Assembly (NCBI GenBank): GCA_964505265.1
Contig: CAZDGN010000012.1
Coordinates: forward strand, 1 to 51,229
DNA length: 51,229 nucleotides
Origin: CAILUF01 sp964505265
GTDB taxonomy: Bacteria; Pseudomonadota; Alphaproteobacteria; Rickettsiales; UBA1997
Direction of reading: 5' to 3'
A program made the translations under genes and the position numbers. This document shows positions 34,419-43,979 of the stretch, piece after piece. Position 1 is the stretch's first letter. The number at the start of each line of letters is the position of its first letter. The notes below the pieces were generated by a model that worked only from the letters and a program-made list of their open reading frames with translations, ran no database searches and was not told where the DNA came from.

Positions 34419-36362
34419 ATGACTAAAATTACAATCACCATTGACGGTGCCCACAAAGAAGAAACCAGAGTTGCTGTTATCGGTTCTGATGGCAAACTCC
34501 TTGATTTTGACCGCTCGGCACTGGCCATCAAACAAATTAAAGGCAATATTTATTTATCAAAAGTAGTTCGAGTTGAGCCATCTTTACAGGCTTGCTTTGT
34601 TGATTATGGTTCGGATCGCCACGGCTTCTTACCTTTTGCCGATATTCATCCAGATTATTATCAAATCTCTGAAGCTGAACGCCAAAAACTTCGTGAACTT
34701 AACATCAATACACCAAAAAACAATGATGATGACGAAAATTATTCATCAAATCAAGCCAAAAATTCGAATGATGATTCCGAAGAATCTATCACAACTGGCT
34801 CCTATTCAGTTGAAGATGAACTCACTGGCTATAGTGGCAATATTTACAATATCCACAAACGCTTTAATATCCAAGATGTTATAAAACCAAATCAATTAAT
34901 TTTGGTTCAAGTATCCAAAGAAGAAAGGGGCAATAAAGGCGCTTCTATGACCACCTATATTTCAATCGCAGGCAAATATTGTGTGTTAATGGGAAACACT
35001 CCAAATAAGGGTGGAGTTTCAAAAAAAGTTGATAATTTTCGTGATCGCAAAATTTTAAAATCAATTTTAAGTGAAATTAGCATCGAAAGCGAACGTTCAG
35101 TTATTATCAGAACCGCAGGTGTTGGCAAAAAACCCGAAGAAATTAAACGGGATTGCGAATATTTAAATCGCTTGTGGGACAACATTAAAGAATCAGCTCG
35201 CACCTCAAAAGCTCCATCATTCATTCATGCTGAAGACGATATCATTCGCAAATCAATTCGCGATATATATAACGAAAATGTTGAAGAGGTTATTGTTGAA
35301 GGTGCCGAAGCATTTGAAACCGTAATTAATTTTGTTAAACTCACTATGCCATCGGCGCCAAATAACATAAAACTTTACGATGATCGTGTGCCGATTTTTA
35401 ATAAATATCGCATAGAACAACAAATTTCTGCCCTTTACGAAAAACAAATTGCCCTACCATCTGGCGGATCAATTGTCATTGACCACACTGAAGCCTTAGT
35501 TGCCATTGATGTCAATTCAGGCAAAGCCACTAAAGAGTCTGGTGTTGAAGAAACCGCCTACAACACCAATTATGAAGCTGTAAAAGAAGTAGCTAGACAA
35601 CTTCGTTTGCGAGATTTAGCTGGTTTAATTGTTATTGATTTTATCGATATGGCAGACCAAAGACATCGTCGCAATATCGAAAGAGCTCTTCGCGATGAAT
35701 TACAAAATGATCGTGCCAGAATTCAGCTTGGCAGAATCAGTGTATTTGGCTTACTTGAACTTTCAAGACAAAGACTTGGGGCTAGTTTTTTTGAAACCAT
35801 AACCGAGCCTTGTAAACATTGTGGAGGCACTGGTTATGTGCGTTCGGTAGAAATTCTAGCGGTATCAATTTTGCGAGCAATTCGTCATGCTTGTGCCGAC
35901 AAACAAGCTGGCGTAATTCACATTTACACCAATGCCGAAACCTTGGCTTATATTATGAATTTCAAAAAGAAAGATATACTTTCAACCGAGCAAAATTATG
36001 GTGTCCATATTTTTATGAACACATCAGATGAAGTTGGGGCTCAAGGATTTACCATTAAGAAACGCAAAAATTTATCCGATGATGAGCGTCGTGAAATCGA
36101 GATGAGTGTTGCCACTGGTAAGGTCAATCAAATGGAAATCGAAAAAAATTATTTTGAAGAAGTCAATTCACGGTTCGAAGATAATTATGAAGATGATAAT
36201 GAAGATGATTTCTTTAAAGCAAAAAAGCCAAATGATAATAATCGCAATCATCGCCATTACGATAACAAAAAACGTAATAAAAAATTCGAAAATAAAAACA
36301 AAAATAATCGTGATTTCAATGAGCCAAAAAAATCATTTCTATCATTCTTATTCAATCGTTAA
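34419..36362 (+). CDS. rne: Ribonuclease E/G
   Basis: This endoribonuclease cleaves single-stranded AU-rich RNA in rRNA processing and mRNA decay. The 647-residue protein has the S1 RNA-binding domain (about 36-190), interrupted by an acidic insert (100-140, rich in D, N, E and S) of the type seen in alphaproteobacterial RNase E. The 5'-sensor and DNase I-like catalytic domain follows, with D364 (AIDVNSGKA) and D407 (VIDFIDM) as metal ligands, and the Zn-link C465-K-H-C468. The C-terminal part after about 570 is short, charged and Asn/Lys-rich, so a long scaffold region for a degradosome is missing; SFLSFLFNR may be a terminal motif. An SD-masking hairpin lies just before the start. Confidence 0.95.
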   Translation: MTKITITIDGAHKEETRVAVIGSDGKLLDFDRSALAIKQIKGNIYLSKVVRVEPSLQACFVDYGSDRHGFLPFADIHPDYYQISEAERQKLRELNINTPKNNDDDENYSSNQAKNSNDDSEESITTGSYSVEDELTGYSGNIYNIHKRFNIQDVIKPNQLILVQVSKEERGNKGASMTTYISIAGKYCVLMGNTPNKGGVSKKVDNFRDRKILKSILSEISIESERSVIIRTAGVGKKPEEIKRDCEYLNRLWDNIKESARTSKAPSFIHAEDDIIRKSIRDIYNENVEEVIVEGAEAFETVINFVKLTMPSAPNNIKLYDDRVPIFNKYRIEQQISALYEKQIALPSGGSIVIDHTEALVAIDVNSGKATKESGVEETAYNTNYEAVKEVARQLRLRDLAGLIVIDFIDMADQRHRRNIERALRDELQNDRARIQLGRISVFGLLELSRQRLGASFFETITEPCKHCGGTGYVRSVEILAVSILRAIRHACADKQAGVIHIYTNAETLAYIMNFKKKDILSTEQNYGVHIFMNTSDEVGAQGFTIKKRKNLSDDERREIEMSVATGKVNQMEIEKNYFEEVNSRFEDNYEDDNEDDFFKAKKPNDNNRNHRHYDNKKRNKKFENKNKNNRDFNEPKKSFLSFLFNR

Positions 36363-36372
36363 TTCTGTAAAA

Positions 36373-36414
36373 CTTTGCCATTTCAGTTTCAAAATCGAAA
36401 TGGCAAGATTTTTT
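36373..36414 (+). terminator. Intrinsic terminator of rne
   Basis: TTTGCCATTTC pairs with GAAATGGCAAG (36374-36384 with 36397-36407), followed by A and six T (36409-36414). It starts 10 bases after the rne stop codon. The minus strand has a weaker T-run, so it may also affect transcripts from the ORFan on the other side. Confidence 0.75.
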
Positions 36415-36640
36415 AATAAATTATTTTAAAAAATACTAATAAAATCCTTTAAAATCAGAGCTTTCTATACTCTTAACTAATTAATCTTTGGTTTCTAAAT
36501 TTTTAGTATTTAACTTATAATATATCCAAAATATTTATTTTATAATCTTTGTAAAATTTTTGTGATATGTAATTGGCAATTTAGGTTGGTTTGTAATCTA
36601 ATATTCAATAAATTTATTTAGATTTATAGATATTTTTAAT

Positions 36641-39600
36641 CTAGAGAGTAGGAGCTTTAGCAGTATCATCACTTCCCTTTTTTATAGATTCCACCCATTT
36701 TGTTTCCCTATCTTTGTCAATTTTACTGACACTTTTTATAACCATCTTATCACCAGTGGTGATAAGACCGGGTCTCATATTTTCAACACCAAATTCTACT
36801 CTTATTCTACTTTTTTTATTACCATCATTATCAAATACATTCATATTTACCACCATTGATCCACCTTGTTTAACTTCTCCACTTAATGAATCAGGAAGCA
36901 TTCTAAATCCAGTAGGTTTTCTAAAATATCTATTGTCAATCCCTTCAGTTGTTTGAGTAGATGATGGATCTTGTATTTTTCCATCTTCAATTTTTAAGCC
37001 ATTTAAAATTTTCATAGCATCTTTTAAATTTGGATTTTTTTCAAAATCTATTTGGGTATTTAATTCAAATATTTTATTGTTTTCATCTAATTTTACATCA
37101 ATTTGAAATTCCGATGCGAGAATTTTTTGTTTGGTTTTTTCATCATCATTATTATGAGATGAAAATGCTCCTGTTGAACTTAATTTGATATCTTTTTCCT
37201 TTACACTAAATCCCCCATCGGAATGTTTAGTTTGATAAGGTTTATAAATTAAAGCTCTTCCCATACCATTCCACCAATCTGCAGTATTTCTTGATTTTAA
37301 TTGGTATTCTTTTTGTTTTTTAATCACATAACTCTGAGATCCAAATGATTTAATTTGTTCGTCTTTTTTTGGAACAGATTCCGAAACTCCTCCAACTGAA
37401 GTACTAGCATTGTTATCTGCATTTAATTGTACTGTTGTATTAGATACCTCATTAGCCCAACTTACATCAATTCTATGTCCCTCTATTGCTTTTATAATTT
37501 CTTTTTTGCCTACTAACACATCTTTTAATACTCCTTTATCATCATATCTTAAATTACTACCATAAATATTTACAGATTTTTCATATTTTAATAATTTTAA
37601 TTCATTATTTTCTATTTTAAAATATTCCAATTTTGCATTTCCATCTCCATTATGCGATACCTTGCAAAATAAATTTAATTGTTTATCGCCAACAGGTATT
37701 AAAGCAAAATCTTTTTCCACACAACTACTGCCAAATTTGACCTCGGTTACTGATTTACCTGTTTTAAAATCTTTTTTTCCTCGAAATATATTTATTCTCT
37801 TGGCTTCTTTAAACCCATCATCATCTTGAGTATAAAGACAATTATTTTTAACTTGCTCCACTAATAAAATTTTAGCAAAATCATTAGCTTCTTTTTCAAT
37901 TTTCTTTTCTTCACTTTCAACTAGTTCTGGTAAGCTATTACTACCAATTATCCCTCTAATTTTATCTATTCTTTGTTTTAATGGACTATTTACAATATTC
38001 TTATTTTTTTCGTCCTTAACCAAAAAATTAAAATCTTTTTGTTCTTTAATGTCACAAAGATCTCCAAGTTCAATTTTTTCATCATCATTTTTACCTTGAT
38101 TATATTTTTCAACTTTTGCTTTTAATTCCAATATTTTCTTAGCATTCTCAAAATATTCTTCATACATTTTATTTTGAGCATTAAAAGCCTTATCTCCAAC
38201 AAAAACCACCTCTTTCTTTCCATTTTCTGTAGTTCGTTTTTTAGTTCCAAAAAATGTCCCACTTTTCCTACTTTCAACATTTACATTTTCAAAAAAAGTA
38301 ACAGAATTTACACCTTCTTTATTAAGTTCAAATTTAGATCGCATAAGAATTGAATTCCCTCTCGTAGATTCATCAAATCCCTTTGAATATCTATCAGGAT
38401 CATCTGCTATATAAAATAATGATTTAAATTCAGGACTTTTATCAGCGAAATCGGTATCTTTATTAGTTTTTTTTTGGTCATCGGCATCGGCTTCGGGTAT
38501 GTCTTTTCCTATTTTTCTTACTTCTTCAGCTTTTCTTTCTGCTTCTTCTTTAGCTTTTCTTATTGCTTTTTCTGCTTCTTCGGCTTCTTTTTTTGCCTTT
38601 TCTTCGGCTTCTTTTCTTTTCCTTTCTTCGTCTTCTTTTCCTCGTTCATGTATATCAATTCCAAAAGTTCCAGCACTCGCACCAACAATTGATTTCAGTA
38701 CACCACCAGCATTTGCAATCGCTCCAGTCAAACCATCAGTAAGTACTTTAGGTTTATCAGTATTTTCTGAATTCAATAACCCAGACGCAATTTCTAATGG
38801 AGCTACTGCAAATCTAGATCCTTCTATTACTATATTTTCCAAATTAGATGATACAAGATGATGTTTTGTATCACTTGCTGGGACTTCGTCACCTCCTCCC
38901 TCTCTTTTTTCATTGGGATTAGCTAAATTTTCAAGTTCCCCTATAGCACCAGGAATGGTAACCACCGTAGTTCTTACAAATCCTTCAGCAACAGCAGCAC
39001 TGACATGTATAACTCCTCCTAATATATCAGCCGCTCTATTACCTAGATTATTATCATCCCCGCCATCAAATCCCCGTTTAATTTTTTTTACCCCAGATTC
39101 TACTTTTTTAGTTGAATTTCCAATTGATCTTTCAAAAACAGGTCCTATTCCAAATTCAGGTCGTGGTGGTAGACTTTCAAGTTTTGCAATTACTATATCT
39201 TCTGAACTAACTTCTTGTGGTAATTCTGCATACGCTGCCCCTGCCCCTGCCCCTGCCGGTGGTGGTGCTGGTGGTGTTTCCTCTGGTGGTGCTGGTGATG
39301 CCGCCGCTGCCGCTGCTGCTGGTATTGGTGTTGCCGGTGGTGGTGCTGCCGGTGCTGGTGATGCCGCCGCTGCTCCCGCTGCTGGTAATGCTGCTCCCGC
39401 ATCCGTTGGTGCTGCCGGTCGTAGTGCTGGTGCTGCCAGTTCTGGTGCTGGCGGTGGTGACGGTTCTTGTGCTGGCGGTGCTGGCGGTGAATCTTGTTTA
39501 TTTAAACCAAAAATACCACCTACAGCACCACCAAATTCCCCCAATTCTCTCCCAGCATCTTGAAAAAATTTGCCTGCATCACTCAATAAATTAAAGCCAC

Positions 39601-39700
39601 CTCCATCTTTTCTTTCTGTTGCTGGCCCTGGTTCAGATGTTGGACCATCTACTTCTTTACTTCTTCGATTAAATCTAAAAACATCAAACATACTATTCAA
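36641..39700 (-). CDS. Large hypothetical protein with Pro/Ala-rich tract, 1019 aa
   Basis: I do not recognise this protein. Visible parts are: a polar N-terminus (1-70) with Gly-rich turns (GELGEFGGAVGG-like); an extreme Pro/Ala/Gly tract at 71-158, encoded by GC-rich DNA (39227-39490) built from GCT, GGT and CCG-type triplets in an AT-rich genome; a region with small-residue helices (about 215-345), possibly membrane-active; a charged Lys/Glu/Ala coiled coil (about 353-400, TolA-like in look); and a long polar C-terminal part of mixed composition. There is no classic signal peptide. Size, composition and isolation from conserved operons fit a surface or type IV-secreted protein interacting with a host, but this is inference. 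It is flanked by long AT-rich intergenic DNA. Confidence 0.8.
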   Translation of the reverse strand: MNSMFDVFRFNRRSKEVDGPTSEPGPATERKDGGGFNLLSDAGKFFQDAGRELGEFGGAVGGIFGLNKQDSPPAPPAQEPSPPPAPELAAPALRPAAPTDAGAALPAAGAAAASPAPAAPPPATPIPAAAAAAASPAPPEETPPAPPPAGAGAGAAYAELPQEVSSEDIVIAKLESLPPRPEFGIGPVFERSIGNSTKKVESGVKKIKRGFDGGDDNNLGNRAADILGGVIHVSAAVAEGFVRTTVVTIPGAIGELENLANPNEKREGGGDEVPASDTKHHLVSSNLENIVIEGSRFAVAPLEIASGLLNSENTDKPKVLTDGLTGAIANAGGVLKSIVGASAGTFGIDIHERGKEDEERKRKEAEEKAKKEAEEAEKAIRKAKEEAERKAEEVRKIGKDIPEADADDQKKTNKDTDFADKSPEFKSLFYIADDPDRYSKGFDESTRGNSILMRSKFELNKEGVNSVTFFENVNVESRKSGTFFGTKKRTTENGKKEVVFVGDKAFNAQNKMYEEYFENAKKILELKAKVEKYNQGKNDDEKIELGDLCDIKEQKDFNFLVKDEKNKNIVNSPLKQRIDKIRGIIGSNSLPELVESEEKKIEKEANDFAKILLVEQVKNNCLYTQDDDGFKEAKRINIFRGKKDFKTGKSVTEVKFGSSCVEKDFALIPVGDKQLNLFCKVSHNGDGNAKLEYFKIENNELKLLKYEKSVNIYGSNLRYDDKGVLKDVLVGKKEIIKAIEGHRIDVSWANEVSNTTVQLNADNNASTSVGGVSESVPKKDEQIKSFGSQSYVIKKQKEYQLKSRNTADWWNGMGRALIYKPYQTKHSDGGFSVKEKDIKLSSTGAFSSHNNDDEKTKQKILASEFQIDVKLDENNKIFELNTQIDFEKNPNLKDAMKILNGLKIEDGKIQDPSSTQTTEGIDNRYFRKPTGFRMLPDSLSGEVKQGGSMVVNMNVFDNDGNKKSRIRVEFGVENMRPGLITTGDKMVIKSVSKIDKDRETKWVESIKKGSDDTAKAPTL
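39227..39490 (-). repeat. GC-rich triplet tract encoding Pro/Ala/Gly residues
   Basis: About 264 bases of imperfect triplet repeats (GGTGCTGCC-like on the plus strand) encode residues 71-158 of the 1019-aa protein. The GC content is clearly higher than in any neighbouring gene. Short repeated blocks such as AAAASPAP occur twice in the protein (around 111-118 and 131-138), which points to slippage or local duplication. The other two frames and the opposite strand are also open here because of the composition. Confidence 0.75.
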
Positions 39701-40037
39701 ACCCCCATTTTTTGGCAGAATGCCTTATTTTGGTGATATTTAATTGGTTTTTATTATGTAATTTGATGTTTTTGGAAATTATCATTTTATTGAGTTTCAA
39801 GGTTTTTTAACATTTTTACAATTTATTTTTATTTAAAATTTAATAAACATTTCTTGAATTCAAATATAAATTTTAGTTCAGAAAATTTGAATCCAATAAA
39901 TTAAAGATTGATTTAAAAAAATATATTTAAAGTAAATTACTTACAATTAATTATCAAGTTTTATGATAAATTTTTAAGTGTTTTTTAATGGTCTGATGTT
40001 AAATAATAAAATTTTAAATTATTATCACTCTCGCTTT
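39701..40037. other. 337-base AT-rich gap between two ORFans, no clear signal
   Basis: I see no ORF, hairpin with T-run, tRNA or repeat of the palindromic family here. It should contain the promoter of the 1019-aa gene and the 3' end of the rsmG operon, but the A/T content makes any -10-like match unreliable. Confidence 0.5.
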
Positions 40038-41996
40038 TCATTTAAGTAAGTCTCTATTATTTACACCTACATTGGATAAATTATTTTTATTTTGAACCGC
40101 ACCACATTTATCGAGGGCAACTTGATTATTTGGTTTTGAACTTCCTAAAAAATTACCAAAGCGATCCACACAACTCAAAATGGTTGAAGTAACTGGATTA
40201 AATGTCTTAAGAAAAAATAAATGCCTATTATCTTCTAAAAAATCTTCAAATTTTTGATTTAAGTTTTTAGCTGGGGTTAGACTATCTCTTAATTGCCGAC
40301 GAAGATTTTCTTCGGCTTTATCATCTTCGACAAAACCTCTAAATATTTTTTGTGAACCCAAATCAATTTCACTTTGACTGTAAGCAGTAAATAATTTGGT
40401 TGGATCTATTTGTTTAGTTTTAGTTTCATAAATTTTGGTTCGAACCTTCTTTCTAAAATCTGCAATTCCAACATGCTCAATTTCAGGCTTACGCTTTTTA
40501 AAAAAATCTGATGTTTCTTCATCGATTGACAATTTTTCGAGATCCTTAAATAATTTTTCTTTTAATTTTATTCTACAAAAATCCATAACATCATGGTCAG
40601 ACATCTCTTTCGTAAATTTCTTAATTTCTTCTACTTTTGTATGGCTTGATAAACCATCCAAGGACTCAAGAAATTTATCTGCTATATGATTTTTAAATTC
40701 TTCCATTTTAAGATTATCATCAATACTCTTAAAGGCACTAAAATCACTTCCGGTTGACTCATTTTCTGAAACATATTTAGAAGTAAAATATCTTTGACAT
40801 AAGGAATAAAATTTTTTATAAAATGATATAAATTTTGAAACTTCATCGTAATCTAAGGAAGCTTTTAAATCTGTAATTTTTCTTTCAAAAAAAGACCCAT
40901 ATTCCCTTTTTAAAAAATCTTTATCAATTTCGTTAGAAAATTCTGTAAAACCACCTGGTAAATTTTCTTTAAAATCACTATATAATTCTTCCAAATCTTT
41001 TCCTTTTATTTTTTTTATTTTTTCGGATAATGTTGTAATTTCAAATTTTAATGATGAAGGGCTGGGTTTTATATTTATATTTTTTGGATTTAATTTATCT
41101 TGCAAATTTTTAAAATTATTTTGAAATATCGGATCTTCATCTATTCTGGTTGTATGCAAAGCCTCTTTAGAATCAGTCAAAAAATTATATTCACCATCAT
41201 TATATTGAAAAGCATCATATAAATTTTTAACTGACTGAATTTGTATTTTTGGAAGTTTGTTTAATTGTAATATTTTCACTTCATTATCATCTCTTTTTGG
41301 TAGTTCTAAAATTTCGCTCCCAATATCCATAGTTTTTTGGAATTTCTTTAAAAAATCTTGGATTTTTTCAAGCTCATCTGGATTGTCAATATTTTCCATA
41401 GCATAATTGGCAAATGCTAGACCAAAAAAATAATGATCTCTATTAAATTCTTTGGGTTCTCTATAACTTGAAACATCTCGTAAAATATTAATTTGCTTTT
41501 GCGATAAATATTCACTTGATAATTTATCAGAATCTGGGTTTAAATTAAGTAATTCTATAATTTGTTTATTATATTTTATTTTTGCTGAAGATAAATCATA
41601 GAATTGTAGTGTTTTGTTTAATGATTTTTGTAAATTTAATCTACAATTTTCTACCTTATAGTTATCTTTTATAGGCTCTTCCTCGGCTTTCTTAAGCTCT
41701 TCCTGAGCTTTTTTAAACTCTTCCTCAGCTTTTTTAGATTTTTCAACTCTTTTATCGTTATCTGATTTTAATTTTTCTAATTTTTTTATAATTTTTTCTT
41801 TTTTTTCTTGATCATCTAAATCGGATTCTTGGTGATTTATGCCAATTTTTAACAAATTAATTGAAAGAGTATTTTCGGGAGTTTTTTTAAAAAAACTTTT
41901 ATTTGATTCTGGTTCCCTTGGCTTTTTAATTAATTCAAGAGTTTCTTTAAATAACTTTGTCTCTACTTCAGTTGGAGTTTCTATAGTTTGTGCCAT
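40038..41996 (-). CDS. Hypothetical coiled-coil protein, 652 aa, directly behind rsmA
   Basis: I do not recognise this protein. It is very rich in K, E, D, N and L, with a strong coiled coil at about 65-110 (repeated KKAEEE and KKAQEEL units) and further helical, charged stretches to the end. No signal peptide or membrane helix is seen. A segment near the C-terminus (about 600-625) is less charged (FLKTFNPVTSTILSCVD). Its ATG lies 1 base behind the rsmA stop (TAA-G-ATG), so it is probably translated as the last gene of the rsmG-ald-rsmA unit. A host-directed or structural role is possible but cannot be shown here. Confidence 0.75.
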   Translation of the reverse strand: MAQTIETPTEVETKLFKETLELIKKPREPESNKSFFKKTPENTLSINLLKIGINHQESDLDDQEKKEKIIKKLEKLKSDNDKRVEKSKKAEEEFKKAQEELKKAEEEPIKDNYKVENCRLNLQKSLNKTLQFYDLSSAKIKYNKQIIELLNLNPDSDKLSSEYLSQKQINILRDVSSYREPKEFNRDHYFFGLAFANYAMENIDNPDELEKIQDFLKKFQKTMDIGSEILELPKRDDNEVKILQLNKLPKIQIQSVKNLYDAFQYNDGEYNFLTDSKEALHTTRIDEDPIFQNNFKNLQDKLNPKNINIKPSPSSLKFEITTLSEKIKKIKGKDLEELYSDFKENLPGGFTEFSNEIDKDFLKREYGSFFERKITDLKASLDYDEVSKFISFYKKFYSLCQRYFTSKYVSENESTGSDFSAFKSIDDNLKMEEFKNHIADKFLESLDGLSSHTKVEEIKKFTKEMSDHDVMDFCRIKLKEKLFKDLEKLSIDEETSDFFKKRKPEIEHVGIADFRKKVRTKIYETKTKQIDPTKLFTAYSQSEIDLGSQKIFRGFVEDDKAEENLRRQLRDSLTPAKNLNQKFEDFLEDNRHLFFLKTFNPVTSTILSCVDRFGNFLGSSKPNNQVALDKCGAVQNKNNLSNVGVNNRDLLK

Positions 41997-41997
41997 C

Positions 41998-42855
41998 TTA
42001 TAAATTCATCAAATTTTGGGTGATTTCTGCAAATTGCTCTATAGAAATTTGCTGCGCTCTAAAATTGGCTGAAATATTTAAATTTGTCAATAAATTTTCG
42101 CCATCCTTATCATTCAAATCATATTTTTTGAAACAATTTTTTAGCGATGATTTTAACATTTTGCGTCGTTGATTAAAGGCATTAGCAACCACAAGTGCAA
42201 AATTTTCCAAAAATAATTCATTAAAATATTTTTGCATTTTTTGTGGATTTGGGACAATTGAAATAACCGCTGATTCCACCTTTGGAGCTGGCACAAACAC
42301 CGATTTATTTACCAAAAAAACAATTTTACTATCGCAAAGTAAATTAATCATAATCGATAATCTACCATAATGATTATCGCCAATTTTAGCAGTGATTCTT
42401 TGTGCGACCTCTTTTTGCACCATTAAATGCATTGACTCAATTTGCGGTAAAATTTTAAGCCATTTAAAAATCAAAACAGTGGCAATATTATAAGGCAAAT
42501 TAGCAATAATTTTAAATGGGGTTTGGTAAATTTTTTGTTCATCGATTTTTAAAGCATCATCATTAATAATTTCAAAATTTTCACCGTAAAAATTTTTTAA
42601 TTCACCTAAGGCTAAAATACATCTTTTATCCATCTCAATGGCGGTTAATTTTTTTGGCTTCAAATCAAGAATAGAACGAGTTAGACTTCCAGGACCAGGA
42701 CCGATTTCTAGGATATTTTTACCACTTAAATCGCCAGCGGATCTGGCGATTTTGTCGGTAAAATTTTTATCCAAAATAAAATTTTGCCCGAGTTTTTTAT
42801 TAGCATTAAGTTGATATTTTTTGATAATTTCTGAAGTTGATAATAAATTTATCAT
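41998..42855 (-). CDS. rsmA: 16S rRNA dimethyladenosine transferase RsmA (KsgA)
   Basis: RsmA dimethylates two adjacent adenines (A1518 and A1519, E. coli numbering) at the 3' end of 16S rRNA late in small-subunit assembly. In this 285-residue enzyme the N-terminal KKLGQNFILD (20-29) is the usual start of the fold, EIGPGPGSLTR (50-60) is the AdoMet motif I, and the catalytic motif IV is NLPY at 119-122. The C-terminal helical domain is present. It lies 4 bases behind ald and 1 base ahead of a large ORFan. Confidence 0.96.
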   Translation of the reverse strand: MINLLSTSEIIKKYQLNANKKLGQNFILDKNFTDKIARSAGDLSGKNILEIGPGPGSLTRSILDLKPKKLTAIEMDKRCILALGELKNFYGENFEIINDDALKIDEQKIYQTPFKIIANLPYNIATVLIFKWLKILPQIESMHLMVQKEVAQRITAKIGDNHYGRLSIMINLLCDSKIVFLVNKSVFVPAPKVESAVISIVPNPQKMQKYFNELFLENFALVVANAFNQRRKMLKSSLKNCFKKYDLNDKDGENLLTNLNISANFRAQQISIEQFAEITQNLMNL

Positions 42856-42859
42856 TCAA

Positions 42860-43972
42860 TTAAATAAATTCATTTGGGTCAAAAAATTTATGCCCCAAAC
42901 TATCTGCTACAGCTCGATAAGTTATCATTCCATCATAAATATTTAAACCCGCCATCAAATTTTTATCGTCTCGAAGAGCTTTATGTAAACCTTTATTGGC
43001 AATGGCTAAAGTAAAAGGTAGAGTTGAATTTTCGAGGGCCTGCGTTGAAGTGCGGGCAACTGCTCCAGGCATATTTGTTACACAATAATGAATAACTCCA
43101 TCAACTTCATAAGTGGGATTACTATGTGAAGTTGGACGACTTGTTTCAAAGCAACCACCTTGGTCGATAGAAATATCAACCATCACTGCTCCTTGCTTCA
43201 TTTTTTTAACCATTTCTTTACTAACTAATTTAGGTGCCGATGCCCCCGGAATTAAAACTGCTCCAACCACCAAATCGGCATCCAAAACATTTTGCTCAAT
43301 ATTTTCAATTGAAGCATATAAAACCGATGCACTATTGCCAAAAATATCGCACAAATATCGAATTCTACTTAAGGATTTGTCTAAAATTACTACTTCCGCT
43401 CCCATTCCAACCGCAACTTTAGCACTGTTGGTGCCAGAAACACCGCCACCGATAATTACTACCTTTGCCCTATTTACCCCTGGAACTCCACCAAGAAGAA
43501 CTCCGCGACCACCTTGAGATTTTTCTAGGGCTCTAGCTCCTGCTTGAATCGATAATTTTCCAGCAACTTCACTCATAGGCGCAAGAAGCGGAAGAGATTT
43601 ATCATTTGCGGTTACAGTTTCAAAAGCAATGGCTCTGCAACCCGATTTTAATAAATTTTTAGTTAAAGTTGGTTCAGCCGATAAATGCAAATAAGAAAAA
43701 ATTATTTGCTCCTTTTTAATAAGGTCGCACTCGGATTTTTGTGGCTCCTTAACTTTAAGAATCATTTCGGATTTTTCATAAATTTCTTGCGCATCATTTG
43801 CAATTTTGGCACCCGCTTCACGATATTGTTGGTCAGTAAAGTCAATCGCTAAACCAGCATTTTTTTGAACCAAAACCTGATTGCCAGCCTCAACCAATTC
43901 ACGAACACCAGCAGGAGTAGAGGCACAACGATATTCATGATCTTTTATTTCCTTTGGAATTCCAATTAACAT
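42860..43972 (-). CDS. ald: Alanine dehydrogenase
   Basis: Ald interconverts L-alanine with pyruvate and ammonia using NAD. The 370-residue protein has the substrate residues Lys75 (ILKVKEP) and His96 (SYLHLSAE), and the NAD-binding motif VIIGGGVSGTNSA (about 172-184) with the acidic residue at the end of the next strand (VVILDKSL). GAVARTSTQALEN near 300 is also typical. In this setting it could supply pyruvate for PpdK from imported alanine. The neighbours rsmG (7 bases upstream) and rsmA (4 bases downstream) are functionally unrelated but tightly spaced. Confidence 0.96.
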   Translation of the reverse strand: MLIGIPKEIKDHEYRCASTPAGVRELVEAGNQVLVQKNAGLAIDFTDQQYREAGAKIANDAQEIYEKSEMILKVKEPQKSECDLIKKEQIIFSYLHLSAEPTLTKNLLKSGCRAIAFETVTANDKSLPLLAPMSEVAGKLSIQAGARALEKSQGGRGVLLGGVPGVNRAKVVIIGGGVSGTNSAKVAVGMGAEVVILDKSLSRIRYLCDIFGNSASVLYASIENIEQNVLDADLVVGAVLIPGASAPKLVSKEMVKKMKQGAVMVDISIDQGGCFETSRPTSHSNPTYEVDGVIHYCVTNMPGAVARTSTQALENSTLPFTLAIANKGLHKALRDDKNLMAGLNIYDGMITYRAVADSLGHKFFDPNEFI

Positions 43973-43979
43973 TTTTCTC

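Noticed and set aside
39193..39594. Long open frames on both strands across the GC-rich tract, reading as Gly/Ala-rich, Leu/Val-rich or His/Gln-rich proteins
   Set aside because: They are shadows of the triplet-repeat composition in the coding frame of the 1019-aa protein. Their flanks do not continue with coding character.
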